From the NCBI GenBank assembly GCA_034687125.1, contig JAQGBZ010000175.1:1-64000 (forward strand): a DNA stretch of 64,000 bases, read 5' to 3'. The DNA comes from Neelides folsomi. Lineage: Eukaryota; Arthropoda; Collembola; Neelipleona; Neelidae. The position numbers and the translations under genes were made by a program. Below, piece after piece: positions 1 to 13,100 of the stretch (positions are counted from its first letter, which is position 1; every line of letters begins with the position of its first letter). The notes under the pieces were generated by a model. The model had not been told where the DNA came from, searched no databases, and was given only the letters and a program-made list of their open reading frames with translations.

Positions 1-2061
1 AGACGGATACACGAGGACGAAAAATCTACAAAAATACTTATTTGATATTTATCTCCAATCCGTTAAATTATTTGACAATATAATTCCCAAATGTTTTACG
101 ATCCCTAAATTGTAACACAGTTTAATGACCACGACCATTAACTGATAGAAATAAATACAATAAGTTCACAACATAAATATTTTTTGAAAATTAAAAGGTA
201 CTTAAACATAATCTTTATAATTAATCATACATAATCTATAGCTATCATATGTATTTTAAGTGTACATTTATAAACACTAGAGGTAGAGGTATGCTATATA
301 TAATATGAAGTAATATGAACAAATGGAAATTAATTATTTATTTACTATCGTTAACATAATATGTTATAAATAATTTATATCAAAATGTCGTTAATTTCAT
401 TAGATGATATCGTTTAATATACAGACATTTATCGTATTTAATACAATCATTATTTGTGATGAATATAAATATTCACATTTGTTTTACATATTTACAAACT
501 AGCTATAATTTAAATGTTAATTATCGTTTTATCATTTCTAGGTCTAGTAGAGATTTATAATATAACAACATTGTATTACATTTAAATGAATCCCGCAGTC
601 CCCTTTTAATAAAGTCATTAAATTAATGGATTTTATCTCGTAATACTTACATAATACACAACCCTCAGAATATTTTATTTAGTTCTACACCATGATGTTT
701 TAGATTACAATATTACAACCGTTTATTGTCAACATTTGGTAAAAATCTGAAATTGGGAATCATTCGTTCTTATAAAATCTTAAGCTGTTAAAACACTCTT
801 TTCTTTCAACTTGCATTTACTTTTAGTATTTTAGTTAATTTAAGTTAATTTAGTTGTTTAATGAAAAATTGTGTAAAAATTTATTAATACGGTTCGATAA
901 ATTAGATTTTTATGCAAAGTGTAGAAAAGCCCTGAGAGTTTCCACGAGTTTTGTCATTCTTTTTTAAAAAACCTTTTAATGTACTGTAACGCGAAATAGT
1001 TCTTGTTTAATTGAGTTTTTGCTTTAAGAATCATTTGATGAACACATTGAGTTAGTTTGTTGAATGGATTTCAGACATATTGCTTTTTTCATCATTAATT
1101 ATCGCCTATTGATTAAGTGTCAAAGTTCGAATTAAAGTTCGCCTCAAGTCAATTTGAGCAGATGCGTGGAGGTCAACAGGAGACCAAAATTGGTTTTGTC
1201 CAAATGAATGATATTCGAGTTTGAGTTTTTATCGGACGAGAATTCTCATTAGAACTCAAAGGACGTAAAGTTAGTTCTAACATTAAATTAAATTCATGAA
1301 CCATCGTCTGCCCCTCGTAATCTCGTTACGCTACATGGACAAACATGACACTTGATTATAATTAATTACTGTATTCTATTTCTTCATCAAAACCTCGATT
1401 TCGCATAAACCTATACAAGTGTTATGTATCAAAAGCAATTTTATAACATTGGTAACTAGAATCTCGTTATTTGCGTCCAAAATGTTCCATATATATTAAA
1501 TGGGTAAATGTATAAAGTAAACCATATAAAGTTTTCGGAGATAGTTTATTAGTGTTTGTATAGGAAAGGCTTTTCATCTTTTTCTTCAAAGTGCGTGAAC
1601 GAATGAATGAATTCCGTCATCTTTAATAATGATGCATAGGAGTGATGATAGTAGAAAATCTTTATTAAATGGTTCGCCTTAAATTATACTTATTTTAATG
1701 TATTTCCCTTATCTGACCATTGCAACCTCTGAAGTGAAGAACATTTCGCCTTATCTTATTCCAACCTTCGACCATTAACAAAATTCATTGAAAGAGATCG
1801 AGTCATTTGGGTGAAAGTACATCTTCTGACTCGGAACTTGAAAGAATTTCCAAAAGACGATTCACCTATTAAAAATAAATAAACATTACATTAAATCATG
1901 CTAATTAAATTTAATTAAATTAAATTTTACATTAAAATAATTAAAATAAAATGCTTTTAGGGAGTGATACATGAAAGTGAAAAAATTTAATTATCCAAAT
2001 GGAGTGTCTGGGTTTCTTTTGAAATGAAGAGCAAAGCAAATGAAAGATTAATTAATGGAGA
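1..2061. other. AT-rich flank downstream of the NCKAP5-like gene
   Basis: No reading frame or splice pattern here looks coding. The right-hand part, next to 2062, should hold the 3' untranslated region of the minus-strand NCKAP5-like gene. The remainder is very AT-rich with scattered short poly-A and poly-T runs and shows nothing I can name. Confidence 0.5.
1661..1666 (-). promoter_or_regulatory. candidate poly(A) signal AATAAA of the NCKAP5-like gene
   Basis: Read on the minus strand this is AATAAA, about 400 bases after the stop codon at 2062. It is the first perfect AATAAA I found downstream. In DNA this AT-rich the hexamer is expected often by chance, so the assignment is weak. Confidence 0.25.
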
Positions 2062-4167
2062 TCAAAGAGATTTTGTTTTCACCTCAGTGGAAGGGACGCC
2101 TTTGGGTACAGGTAACCAATTAGTCGGGGCTGTAAATTCCGTTCCATCAGCTCCATATATTCCCGTCGGTCTTCCTTGCAACTCATTTGGGTCTTCAGCT
2201 CCGACGACCATCAACTTCCTTATAATTTCCAAACAATTCCTACACTCCGTGAAAAGTTCAGATGACTCGCAGGAGGAAAGATTTTCTTGTGAGCTTGAAC
2301 TGGAGATGAAATCCGTCTGGATGATTTTGTCATCCATCTTGCTGTTCCTCCCCCTCGATTTCCTCTCAGTCCTCTCTTGGTCAAGGAAGTTGGTTCCGTA
2401 GCTCCCGTAATTAACCAGGGTGTAATACTCCGGAGTGAACTCAATCGCCGCCACGGAATTCCCATCATCACAGAGAGCTTCAGGGGGGGAATCAATGGCC
2501 ACGTTGATCATTTCCTCTCCCTCCAAATCTCCTCCAAGTCCATTATATTCCCCGTTCGGTGAAGGTCTCGAAACAACAATTAGCGGAACTTGCAATTCAT
2601 TTTTCATTTCCTCTCCAAAACAGTCGTCATCGTCGTTAAAGTCAATTGAAATCATTTCACTCTCAATGTTTGGTATTGACAATTTGCTTTCTTCTTCCTT
2701 CCTTCCTTTCTTCTTTTTCGTCCAGGTATTTGTATTAATTTTTTGATCTTCTTCTTCTTTTTGCCTTCCCCAGGAGGAAACTGCATTTTCATAATTTCTT
2801 TCAACACCGTCCCAATCCCAAGCCCATTCATCGTTCCATTCAACGTCTGATCCTTCCAATCTCATCCATTTTTCAATAAGGGCCCGTTCTTCCATTTCAC
2901 TTTCAGTGGGCCTTGGGAGTCTGACCATGTCTTCGCCCCTGCTTCTTCTTAATGGATAATTGCTCCCTCGTTTAGTTGATGAGGAGCTCGAGTCGTCGGG
3001 GGAAGTGGGGAAGGAACGGTCTGGGACGAGTGTGGAAGAACTTGTGTTTGAAGCTGTCGAGGGAGACGTGATGGATGTGGTCGTCGTGTCCGAACTCATT
3101 TCAAGAGGAAGAAATAAAATGTCGGAATCGTCGGAATCTTCCCATAAGATTGTTGATGAATCTTCTGACTCGTCCATTTCGTACGGAGTTCCCCGAATGA
3201 TCCGAACATTGGTTGTAGCAGATTGGAGAGGTTTCCCTTTATTCTTATTAATATGACTCGAATTGTTACTACTTTTTGGATCACAACTTTGTGTCGTAAA
3301 ATTCCTCTTTTCAATCTCCATAATTAATTTCTTAATCCCCGCCCTTCCCCCGTCCGTTTTCTCCGTACAGCTAAGGCCAACAATTTCTCTGAACGTATTA
3401 AAAGTCGCAGATTTATGGATTCCTTGCGTGTTTCGCTCTTCCCCTTTGCCAACATCTTGCTCTGCAAGAGCTTCTGAAGACATTGTTGAATAACCTTCGT
3501 CTTTCCCTCCGACAAGCTTCGTCTCGACAGCACCAACAGTAACAGGATTTGTTTCCTTTCCTCCATTGACCCCATTGACCCCTTTCACTATTTTTCCTTC
3601 TTGGCTCGGAACTTCGGATTTTGGTTGAGGAAGTCGAGATGGAGAAGAACCACCGGGCCTTCGTGGGATTGGAAGTTTACTATTAGGACTCGATAAGTCT
3701 TTGTTAGGACTCGACGAGTCTTTGGGTTCTTTACGAGGAGATTTGGGGATTTGGTAAGTGGAGGAGTTGGCCGAAGATCGGGGAAGTTTGGGAGATGGCA
3801 ATTGACTCCGTGGGATTCCTGAATATGTTGAACTTTTTTGTTGGTTGGGACGAAGGCCAACGCGACTTCTGGCCGAACTCCCTGACTTTGAAGTGGACGA
3901 AGAGGATTCGGACTTAGGTGACGGGGTTAAACTCCGAAGACTAGCTGTTTGAATACTCGAAGGTTCACCAGGTTTGGGTGGATTTCTTTGGCAGGCCATT
4001 CGAGGGATTCGGCAATCTGCTTTGCTTCGAACTTTTGACGGACTCACTTTGGTCGAATTACCATTTTGGATCTTTACGGGACTCGGGAGATTCTTTTTTA
4101 TTTCTGGTTTGGGAAGACTATTCGATTTCATGAGAATTTCTTGACCGACCGTGTTGTTCAATTTTAC
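2062..4167 (-). CDS. NCKAP5-like, last coding exon (701 residues)
   Basis: The acceptor is a T-rich tract ending TTTAG just before 4167, giving phase 0 (Val-Lys-Leu-Asn). The frame then stays open for 701 residues to TGA at 2062-2064. The first 190 residues are basic and rich in Ser, Pro and Lys, with EB-binding-type motifs SGIP (about residue 116), SQLP (121), SKLP (163) and SRLP (177) and repeated SP sites that suit proline-directed kinases. The middle carries acidic patches such as WEDSDDSDIL and a poly-Ser/Thr stretch. The C-terminal part has a Cys-containing helix-like segment (FTECRNCLEIIRKLM). The many open frames on the opposite strand here are shadows of this biased composition. An internal near-duplication (SSPNKDLSSPN) is also visible in the DNA at about 3684-3724. 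Confidence 0.85.
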   Translation of the reverse strand, partial: VKLNNTVGQEILMKSNSLPKPEIKKNLPSPVKIQNGNSTKVSPSKVRSKADCRIPRMACQRNPPKPGEPSSIQTASLRSLTPSPKSESSSSTSKSGSSARSRVGLRPNQQKSSTYSGIPRSQLPSPKLPRSSANSSTYQIPKSPRKEPKDSSSPNKDLSSPNSKLPIPRRPGGSSPSRLPQPKSEVPSQEGKIVKGVNGVNGGKETNPVTVGAVETKLVGGKDEGYSTMSSEALAEQDVGKGEERNTQGIHKSATFNTFREIVGLSCTEKTDGGRAGIKKLIMEIEKRNFTTQSCDPKSSNNSSHINKNKGKPLQSATTNVRIIRGTPYEMDESEDSSTILWEDSDDSDILFLPLEMSSDTTTTSITSPSTASNTSSSTLVPDRSFPTSPDDSSSSSTKRGSNYPLRRSRGEDMVRLPRPTESEMEERALIEKWMRLEGSDVEWNDEWAWDWDGVERNYENAVSSWGRQKEEEDQKINTNTWTKKKKGRKEEESKLSIPNIESEMISIDFNDDDDCFGEEMKNELQVPLIVVSRPSPNGEYNGLGGDLEGEEMINVAIDSPPEALCDDGNSVAAIEFTPEYYTLVNYGSYGTNFLDQERTERKSRGRNSKMDDKIIQTDFISSSSSQENLSSCESSELFTECRNCLEIIRKLMVVGAEDPNELQGRPTGIYGADGTEFTAPTNWLPVPKGVPSTEVKTKSL

Positions 4168-7100
4168 CTAAATAAATAAATCAAGTTGATAAATAAAAGA
4201 TAATTACATTCTGTAAATACAAAGATAATTACACACTCTGTATTTAAATCATTAATAGCTAAATTAATCTTATAATCTATAAATTTGGATAATTACATAT
4301 ATCATAGTTAACAGATGTATTCTATTATGGAAGGATGGGTCTCAAAGTCGTGTGAATCTGAATGTTCATTTATTCCACTAATCACTTTCTAATCTGATAG
4401 TCTGAATAATCCTTCTGGTAATATTGAATAGATAGGAACGGAGGGTTCGTCGGGAGAATTCAGAGACTTCGGAGAACTAATACAGATACTATATTTACAT
4501 CTCATATCAGGTTAATTATTCCGACACCCGTCGTTTCTCCCTTTATCTCAAGATCCGAAAGTGTAATTTAAAGTCTTTGGTAAAACAAGGATCGAGTTTA
4601 AGTTACCGGATTAACTCAGTTAATTTATCGCTTTTCTCTTCCTATAACGAGATTACACTGTATTACTAAATGCTTACTACTGTAGAGCTAATTCCACAAT
4701 TTCTTCCTTAAAAAATTCCACAGCCCGGGATGGATCGTAAAGTCAGTGGAGAAACAATCCTGAGTTTGGAAGTAAATAAACATGTGAGGGAATAAATGTT
4801 TCAACAACAATTTTCTTTAAGTTCTTTCAAACCCTCGACAATCAACATGACATTTTTCTTGGCAAATCATTAGCTATAATTCCCAGGTCCATAAACCACC
4901 AGACTTCAAACAACTCGCCGATCCATCCCATATTTTTTTTACTAATTAAAAAGTGAGTAAAACTTGCAAATTGGTTGCAATTAACATTATGTAGTATTTG
5001 TACAATAACTATTCGCCAACTCTGAACTTCAAGTTAAACCATTTATTACATGGTTTGGTATGCAGTTGTTACATGGAGATAATAGTTTGGTTATACGTAA
5101 TGGCTATTAGGACGGCTATTAATTTTCTATATGCAATTTGTCACAGGGAAGAGAAAAATGAAAGGAAGTGAAATATTGGAATGAATTCCTTGTCAGCATT
5201 CTTTTCATATTGTCGTGATATTTAAAATATCACTTTTCGCTTTTTTCAACTTATGTAAATAATACATATCTGTACATACATTATGTAAATATACGGTATT
5301 TCGGTATATGGTATAATAAAGTTCTTATTTCGTGTGTTTGTATATTTATTTATTTTCTCTCTGAATGATCTATTGATACTTTAAAAGCTTATAACGATGA
5401 GGAATGGAGAAATATCCATAATATTGTATTTGTGTAAGTAAAGAACATTTTGGGTTTATATGAACATTTTTCATCATCCGTTTTTCCATTTGCCAAAATT
5501 TCATTTCATGAGTTGGATCCATCCATCTTTGGTGATGGAGAAATGTCACTATGAGGAAATCCACCTTTTTTCTCCCTCCAACCATCTAATGACTCTCTTA
5601 TGTAAATGGTGTAAGCTATCAACTTCAAAAGAGTAATGTGAGAATTCTCCCTTCACATCCAACATCTATTTGATTCATGGAGTAGTCGTAGGTCAGCCAA
5701 ACTCACTCTTAACCAATAATTATCACCAACCTTAGTTCAATCCCATACATAATGTTCCTATCTACATCTACACAACTCCAGATACAGCTCCTCTGCTCCT
5801 CTGCATAAACTTAACTTCACTACGCTTTACCATAAATGTTCTCATTTATGATAACTCCAAAACCACCAATAGTGTTATTGCCTATATCAATATTCATCTG
5901 ACAAGCTCCTATCTCTACTTGTGATATTATTCCAAACATAAATAAATGTACATGGTTAAATAACTTTCAACTATCTTTCAACTACAAGTACTTACAATTA
6001 TAAATCACATCCTTGAATGTCTATTTACTTTCTTACCTTAACAAAAACTTTAGTGTCCTTTTATTCCATTTATATGCTACCTTCGTATTTATCCTTTCGA
6101 TTTAATTTGCATCGTTCAAATAGAAAAAAGGGATTACTTAGAGTTTACTTAAAGTTAGAAAGAAAAGAAGGTGCGATGTGACGATGTGAAGTGAGAAAAA
6201 GTTAACTTACGAGAGTTGGGATAATCATGGTAGCCATTGCTTTATTGTGAGTTTCGAGCTCCAAAACTCTCTGCTGCAACTTTTCCACTTCTGACTTCAT
6301 CATTTGCTGGATAGCCACAGCTCTTGACACTTGGGTCGTAAGATCCGACACGCATTTCTCATATTGAATCTTCTCCAATTCCTTGACTTCCTCGAGCTTC
6401 CCCGCCGTTCCTTCGACAGCTAAAAGTCTTTTCAACAACCCTTCTTCCAACTTGTCCGTCTTCGTCCCATTGTGGTTCTTTCCTTTCCATACTCCACTTT
6501 CCTCACCACAAGGTTCAACTAACATTCCAGTCACACGCTTCTCCCGCACTTCTTGCTGTAAAAATAAAGAAGGAAAATAATTAATTATTGGTTTAAAACT
6601 TTTAATTATTTGCTTAAATTATTCATTCTTGCACAACCAAAAATTGCATTCTTAAATTGGCATTGATTTATTATGCCAATATTGGGTTTATTGATACAAA
6701 ATTAAGAGAATTTTTAATTTTTTAAGTTTGCTTATTCTTATCTTCATAAGGCATGGTTTATTATTCACTTCAATCTACATATGGTAGTTATTTTATAATT
6801 TGTACCTGATTGTGTTTTACATAATGCAAAAGGAAGTTTTATAAAAGGAGTGTAAAGGGACTCTCGTAGGTTGAGTTTAAATCTCAAAGTTCGTGAAAGT
6901 CTTCAAAGTGTATTGGAGTGTAACAGTAAACACATTTATTGAGCAGTAAAAGTTAAAGGGGGAGTTGGAGGAGAGTTATGAAGAGAATCATAAAATCCCA
7001 AATTACCTCTCGACCAAATTACGACCCAGAATGAAGGGAGAAAGATTAGAACACGAACAATTTTTTTCATTACATTCCATCCAACTTAATCCTGTTATAA

Positions 7101-10100
7101 AATATACCACCTTCAAGACTTTTAATGTCTTGTCTTATATCCCTATAATGAAAATGTTCATGAAGACTCGTGAAGGTTAGGTGGGATGATTTGAACGTTC
7201 CAACAATAAAATTTATTGAAAGCGAATGATCAAATAAATTTTGGCTATGATTTTGAAAGTCGGTCCTTTTTAAGAATTATGACAAATATTTACAAGTGAC
7301 ATAATTTACACAAATAGAAAAAAACTCTTAAGGTTTGGGCATTGGGAATTGTGAAGAATATGAGAAAATAAGAAAAGGGCTTTTCTTTTTATCCTTGAAC
7401 ATAAATTTGGATTTTCTTAATGAAACTTGTCTAGAAGATGGTTATTAGAGATAAAGTATTTATATAATATTTATGTTCACTTCAATGGGAAAAGCACCGC
7501 CTTGGTTCAACTCTCTTTATTGCATTCCAAATTTCCAAAAGAGTTTTAAATGTCTAATGTCCCAGTTTCCGCCACATGAATTTGTACATAAAAATTAATT
7601 CCTAGAGGTTTTAAATTCTTGGGTTCGTGCTATTGAATCATATTCAAATAAATACCATACATAACTCTAATATATAATCATGTTGTGCAATTTTATAATA
7701 ATATTTAAGGTAGCGAATCAAATGAAATGTCACGGAGGTTTTGCTAAAAATGGCTTAAAATTTATCCTGTATGGAAAAGTTCCATCTTGGGTTCTTGAAG
7801 AAAACGGAAATTTGGTTGTGGAATGAGAAATTGGTCGAGACGTTGAAGGCTTCAACGTCTTAAAGCACGTTCGGTCAAAATTCAACTCGTGCGTTGAAAG
7901 TCCGAGACCAAAGTCGGAATAAGGAGGATTGAAATTGTGGGAAAATTGGTCTTATTCTCACACCCGTTGTGTCCACATTGTTGGGGTTGAAGTGGAGAGT
8001 GCCAAGACAAACAGGGAATGATCGGATGTTACTTACTTACACCCTTCCTCTGTTTATTCAACTTCCTTTTCATCTCCTTCCACTTTTCCAATCTCATTTG
8101 AAACAGCTTGGGCTCATATTGGGTAGCCGAACAAATAACCGACTGCAGCCATCCTCATGAATCCTTCACCGGAACACGAAATGAATGGAGAGGAAAAGTA
8201 CATTTAAATTCCACAGTCCTTTTTTCTTCAAGGACCTTTCTAAGACTCCCAAGTTTCCTATGAGTTGAAAATTCCTCATTATATTCCTTATTAGATCTGT
8301 CTAGGTCTATGTTTAGTGGAAAGAATGAAAAGAGGAGCTCTTTAACTCTCCGTATAAAATCATGTAAAAAGGGGAAATGATTCGGTGTGGAAGGAGAACA
8401 AAGAAGGAAGGAATTGAAGATCCAAACAATTTAAAAAGAATTCTTCTAAATCTTCCCAGGGGAGATGAAAAGAAGACGACGAAGGTTTGAGAACTTCCAT
8501 ATAATGAATTTTAAAAGACTAATTTCAAACTGACGGCTCAAACGATCTAAACGACATGGAATTACTTTTTCCACCCAATTCTCCATTAGCCATTACACCG
8601 ACTCAATTTTGTCACGAGCAAAAATGCATCCAGGGTCGCGCATAACTCCCCATACAGCACCACATGTGAGCATCTGAGCATAAATGCATAAATCCATATG
8701 GACCTTTTTTACTCCGAGTGTTTGACAAGGAAGAATATTCAGTAAATCAAATTTACCGGAGAAATCCACAGTGAATCAACCCCAAATACAAATTTCAAAC
8801 TTCCAACTTCATATTCTGTACCAAAAATTTGTGAACGAATTTATACACAGAGTTAAAGCCATTAGAGGGTTTATAAATGTTATATGTAAACTCCATACTT
8901 TTCATATTCGCTCTCTTCATAAATACTGACAAGTTTATAAGGAAATGTATAAAGGCGGCTTTGGGTTGTTGAAAATATTTTGAATGATGAAGTTGGGAAG
9001 TCGTGGGGAAATTTCCCTTTTTTCACAAACCCTCAAAGTTACGATTCAAACCGAAAGTTCCAATTCCCGGGAATTTAACATACAGAGACGATAAAAGAGG
9101 GGAACGTATTCCTATATACAGATTCTGTATTACAGATAGAGAATTGAACAGATTTTACGAATTTGAAAACATAAGTGTAAACTTGTTTCATCCTACGGTT
9201 TCAGGAAAGAAGGAATGAAAATGCAAATTGAAAATAAATAAAAGCTCTCTCTCCGACTACTTTTGTGGTGAGATGGAGGAAATTGAATAGATGTGGTAAT
9301 TTTCCAATTTAATTACCACCTCGTTTCTCCGTGGATCGTAAAAACCCCCTTGCCAGATTAAAGATTATAAGGACAAATGTAGTAGATGAGGAACTCTGGA
9401 GAACTAATCATCATCATCACTTCCCCGCTCATCCTCAATTGAAAGTTTAGGGAAGTTTGGTCGTCGCTTTCAAATCAGGAATGGGAGAAAAGTTTAGTTG
9501 GAGATTCCAAAAGTTTTAATTTCTTCAAAAACTCCCCAAAGAGACTAATATTTGCAAAGAATCCTCTTCTCCTTATCTTCCCAAATACACATAAGTTATA
9601 TGAGGAAGTGCGTAGAATCAAATTCATATTAATTTATTAAAATTATCATTTCTTTCATTGTCACTCTCAAGACATTATTTCATCTCGGGAATAAGTTTGG
9701 GATATTTAGCGTGAGAGTTATCAAATCCCACAAGTTTAGAGAAAGAAAAGTAGCGAAACCCGTCAAGTGCTTTAAGTGCGGGAATGTGACAACCAATAAT
9801 TTTGAGAGAGGGAAACTCATTGTGTTGGTAATATCCCTTTTCACTCCACAATCCACAATCCATTCTATGCTAATCGTCAGAGGACAATGGGAGATTCGAG
9901 GGGAAGATAAAATCTTCGTTCTGGACCGTAGAACGTGAATTTGAGCTCAAAATGAGCCAAAAAATGAAATTTACGAGGGGGATGAAACCGCAGAGTGAAA
10001 TAGGAAGATTCTCCGTATGATCCGATGAGATTCTCATTGAGGAGTGGAATCATTTTCTCAACCCCTCGTTTCCTCCCTTCACGCAATACACCAAAAGTAA

Positions 10101-13100
10101 AAACACACTCCGTTTTATGTCTCTATACATCCGCTATTTATACAATGCAAAATGCAGGATGTCATATGCACATACAAATATACGATATCCATACAATATA
10201 TATCGAATATGTCGTACAAATGGAGCTGTTAAATATAAAAAACATATCTCGTACTTTATATCTGTATTAGCTTTACAAATACTACCGATATAACCAGAGG
10301 TATTCATCCAGACAATCTAGATAAAAAATACTACTAAAAATCAAGGACGTATGCCATATATCAGTCTGATCATTCATAAATACAAACAGAAATAATATTT
10401 TATTAAAGTGATATATGAACTTCATACCAGTATTATGAAGTACCTAACCTATACAATACTATATAAGTATACAATATATATCTTATATTACATGTACTGT
10501 ATATACCTAAGGTATATCAAAGATGAAAAGATGATTATGAAAAAAGTGAAATATATCTGTAGTAATATGATATGATGGATATGAAATTTCTCATTTTTTC
10601 CCTTCCCGAGATCTCCGTATTATTTTCTCCTTTCTATCACTTCCGACTCCTCCACTCTCGGTTTTATTTATAGTTCGGATTTCCCCTCGTTCATTTTTCA
10701 TATATCCCTTTACGGGGCTTTACGCCCTTTCTTTAGCCGGACGACCGAGCTTTACTTAACTGGACAATAGAATTTCCTCTACAACTTTCTTCCGGTTGGG
10801 TGGGCAGTGAAGGAGACCTCTTAACCATTTTTCCCTCCACCCATTACCTCCAACACGAGCCTGGAACTCGATAAGGCTGGAAAGTGATTTAAACAAGTTG
10901 GGGGGATAAAAGTTGAACAATCCCAGTGGAGATCAAAAGATGAGAAACTGAGAAAGGATTAGAAAGTAAAAGAAATGGTGAGAACTTTGATCTTTGATAT
11001 AAAACAGTTAAAGTTCTCTTGTCCTTTCATTTCACATCTTCGTCTCCTCTTGATTGAAATTTGAGTTAAAAGGGTTGGCTTTCTTTTCGCCTCCCTTTTC
11101 CTATTGTTTGACCTTTGAATGGGAAAGTGTAAATCAGGAGGAAAAGAAATTCCCATCGCCTTTTCCCTCCGAAATGAACGTAAATGGGGAGTAATAAGAT
11201 ATAAAATCCTTTCTCTGACTCCGGAAGTTTCGGGCGAAACCCGGGGTTGACTCGATTGAAGACGAAGGGCCAAAACGAGGGAGGAATACAAGGGGGAGAA
11301 GACCGTACATTACCAAAAGAGAACGGGGAGAAATTTCTGTCGTATGTGAATGTGGAGGAACTTTGCGGCGTCCCCCTGGCGCCAAGAAATCCTCTTCGGC
11401 TAAATCGGCCCAAGATTCTTCCTAAAAAGCCCAAAATTCCTATCCCCTTCCATTGCCTTTTCCTTTTCTCCCTTCCTTGACGTTCTCTCAATGTCAATAA
11501 TAATCTCCATTATCTTCCCCTCGCTCACTAGCCATTCAAAATTATGTCCAGAAAAATCATTGAAATCTCGAAAAATTGAAATCTGAAATCTTTCGTATTC
11601 ACATTTAAGGTCGAATCTCTTTAATAGAAAAAGTAGATTTATAATTAAATTAATAAATAATTTAAAAATGTTGCTTGAAGTACAAAAAATACCAATGTGT
11701 TGTAATGTTAGTAATGCCCATGTGTTGAAGGGATTTCAATCATCCTTTAAATTTTAATTGTCAAAGGGGAGAATTCTCAAGTTGTTCAAATGCAAGAGTG
11801 AGGGTGAGAAATTGGAGAAAAAATCCTTTTATTTTATTGGGAAAGTGAGGGGGAAAAGTAGGGACATAAGAAAAGGCAAACGTCTCTTTTATTACCACGA
11901 TTCATGACATGAGACATTGGGAGTGAGAGCCAAATGGCGAATATTGCCTTACGAGTGTCAATATTACAATTATGAGACTTTGGATAAGGAAATGAAGTCA
12001 TTGAGGTTTAACCCGACTTTCAGTTCAGTTCAGAGGTCTTAAATAAAACTTAATTTTATTGCAGATATTCCAATCCAAGTTCATTGCAAAGACGATTCCT
12101 TTCATTCTTCCTTTTTTGTAGGAAAAGTAGCCGCTGAAGTGCAATAAGACCAGGTAGTTATTTCCTCGTGTTCTCTATGCATTAAATGTAATGGGAATGA
12201 TGGGAAATGTTCATTTGGTCTCAACGTCCTTTTTCAACCCATGAAATCTTTTGGTTTCTCATTCTTTGCCTTAACCATTTGACCATTTCCATATAGCGAA
12301 TTCAGTTGAACAATTCTCAAAAGTTTCCATATGAAAAAAGATGGTCATGAAGTTGAAAATATTAAAGAGTGATCTCAACGTCCACTAAATATGAAAGTGG
12401 TTAAATTAAAGAAGAAGTTAAAAGGCCGTGAGGAATAAATAATATTCCTGAATAAATAATCTTCTTCTACGCCTCTAACAATCTTCGTCGCACTTTGGGT
12501 TTTACGAATAAGAAGAAATATTTACCTTTCTCCTTCATCACTATTATGAGCTATTGAGAGTTCGTGAGTCCCACAATTTATTTACCCTTTATTTAATTCG
12601 CTTCTCTCTGAAACAAGGAGAAAAAAAGGGAAAAAATGAAAACCTTCCTTTTCACCCTCGCTCAAGTCAATAAAAAAAATGAAGCGGCGGAGTTTCCTTT
12701 ATAACTTCAAATCCACTCCAGATCCCTCAACTCTATTTGCATATATGATTCTCCAATTCTCCAATACACTCAACATTCCCTCACCTTTGGAGATTGAAGA
12801 ACCCTTACTTTTACTATTCAGTCACGAGGAGAATGCCAAAAGACACTTTACACAACTAAAATCCATCCACGAGCCTTTTCCACTTTATTCTATACAGATA
12901 TTGTAAAAAATAAGTGTAAAGTATGAACAAGGTCTCTACTTAATATTTAAAAATTATATTGAATCTCTATATAATATTAAATATATTAAATCTTAGATCT
13001 TCTATACAGCCTGCTGTTCACTTATATCTACATTATATCTAGGTATATATCTTTATCTGTAGTTATAAATCTCAATATAGAGCCAGACAATGCAAACAGT

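Noticed and set aside
10959-11497. Overlapping open frames on both strands (up to 143 residues)
   Set aside because: Frames are open on both strands at once in a GC-richer patch, the peptides are basic and proline-rich without motifs, and no splice context fits.
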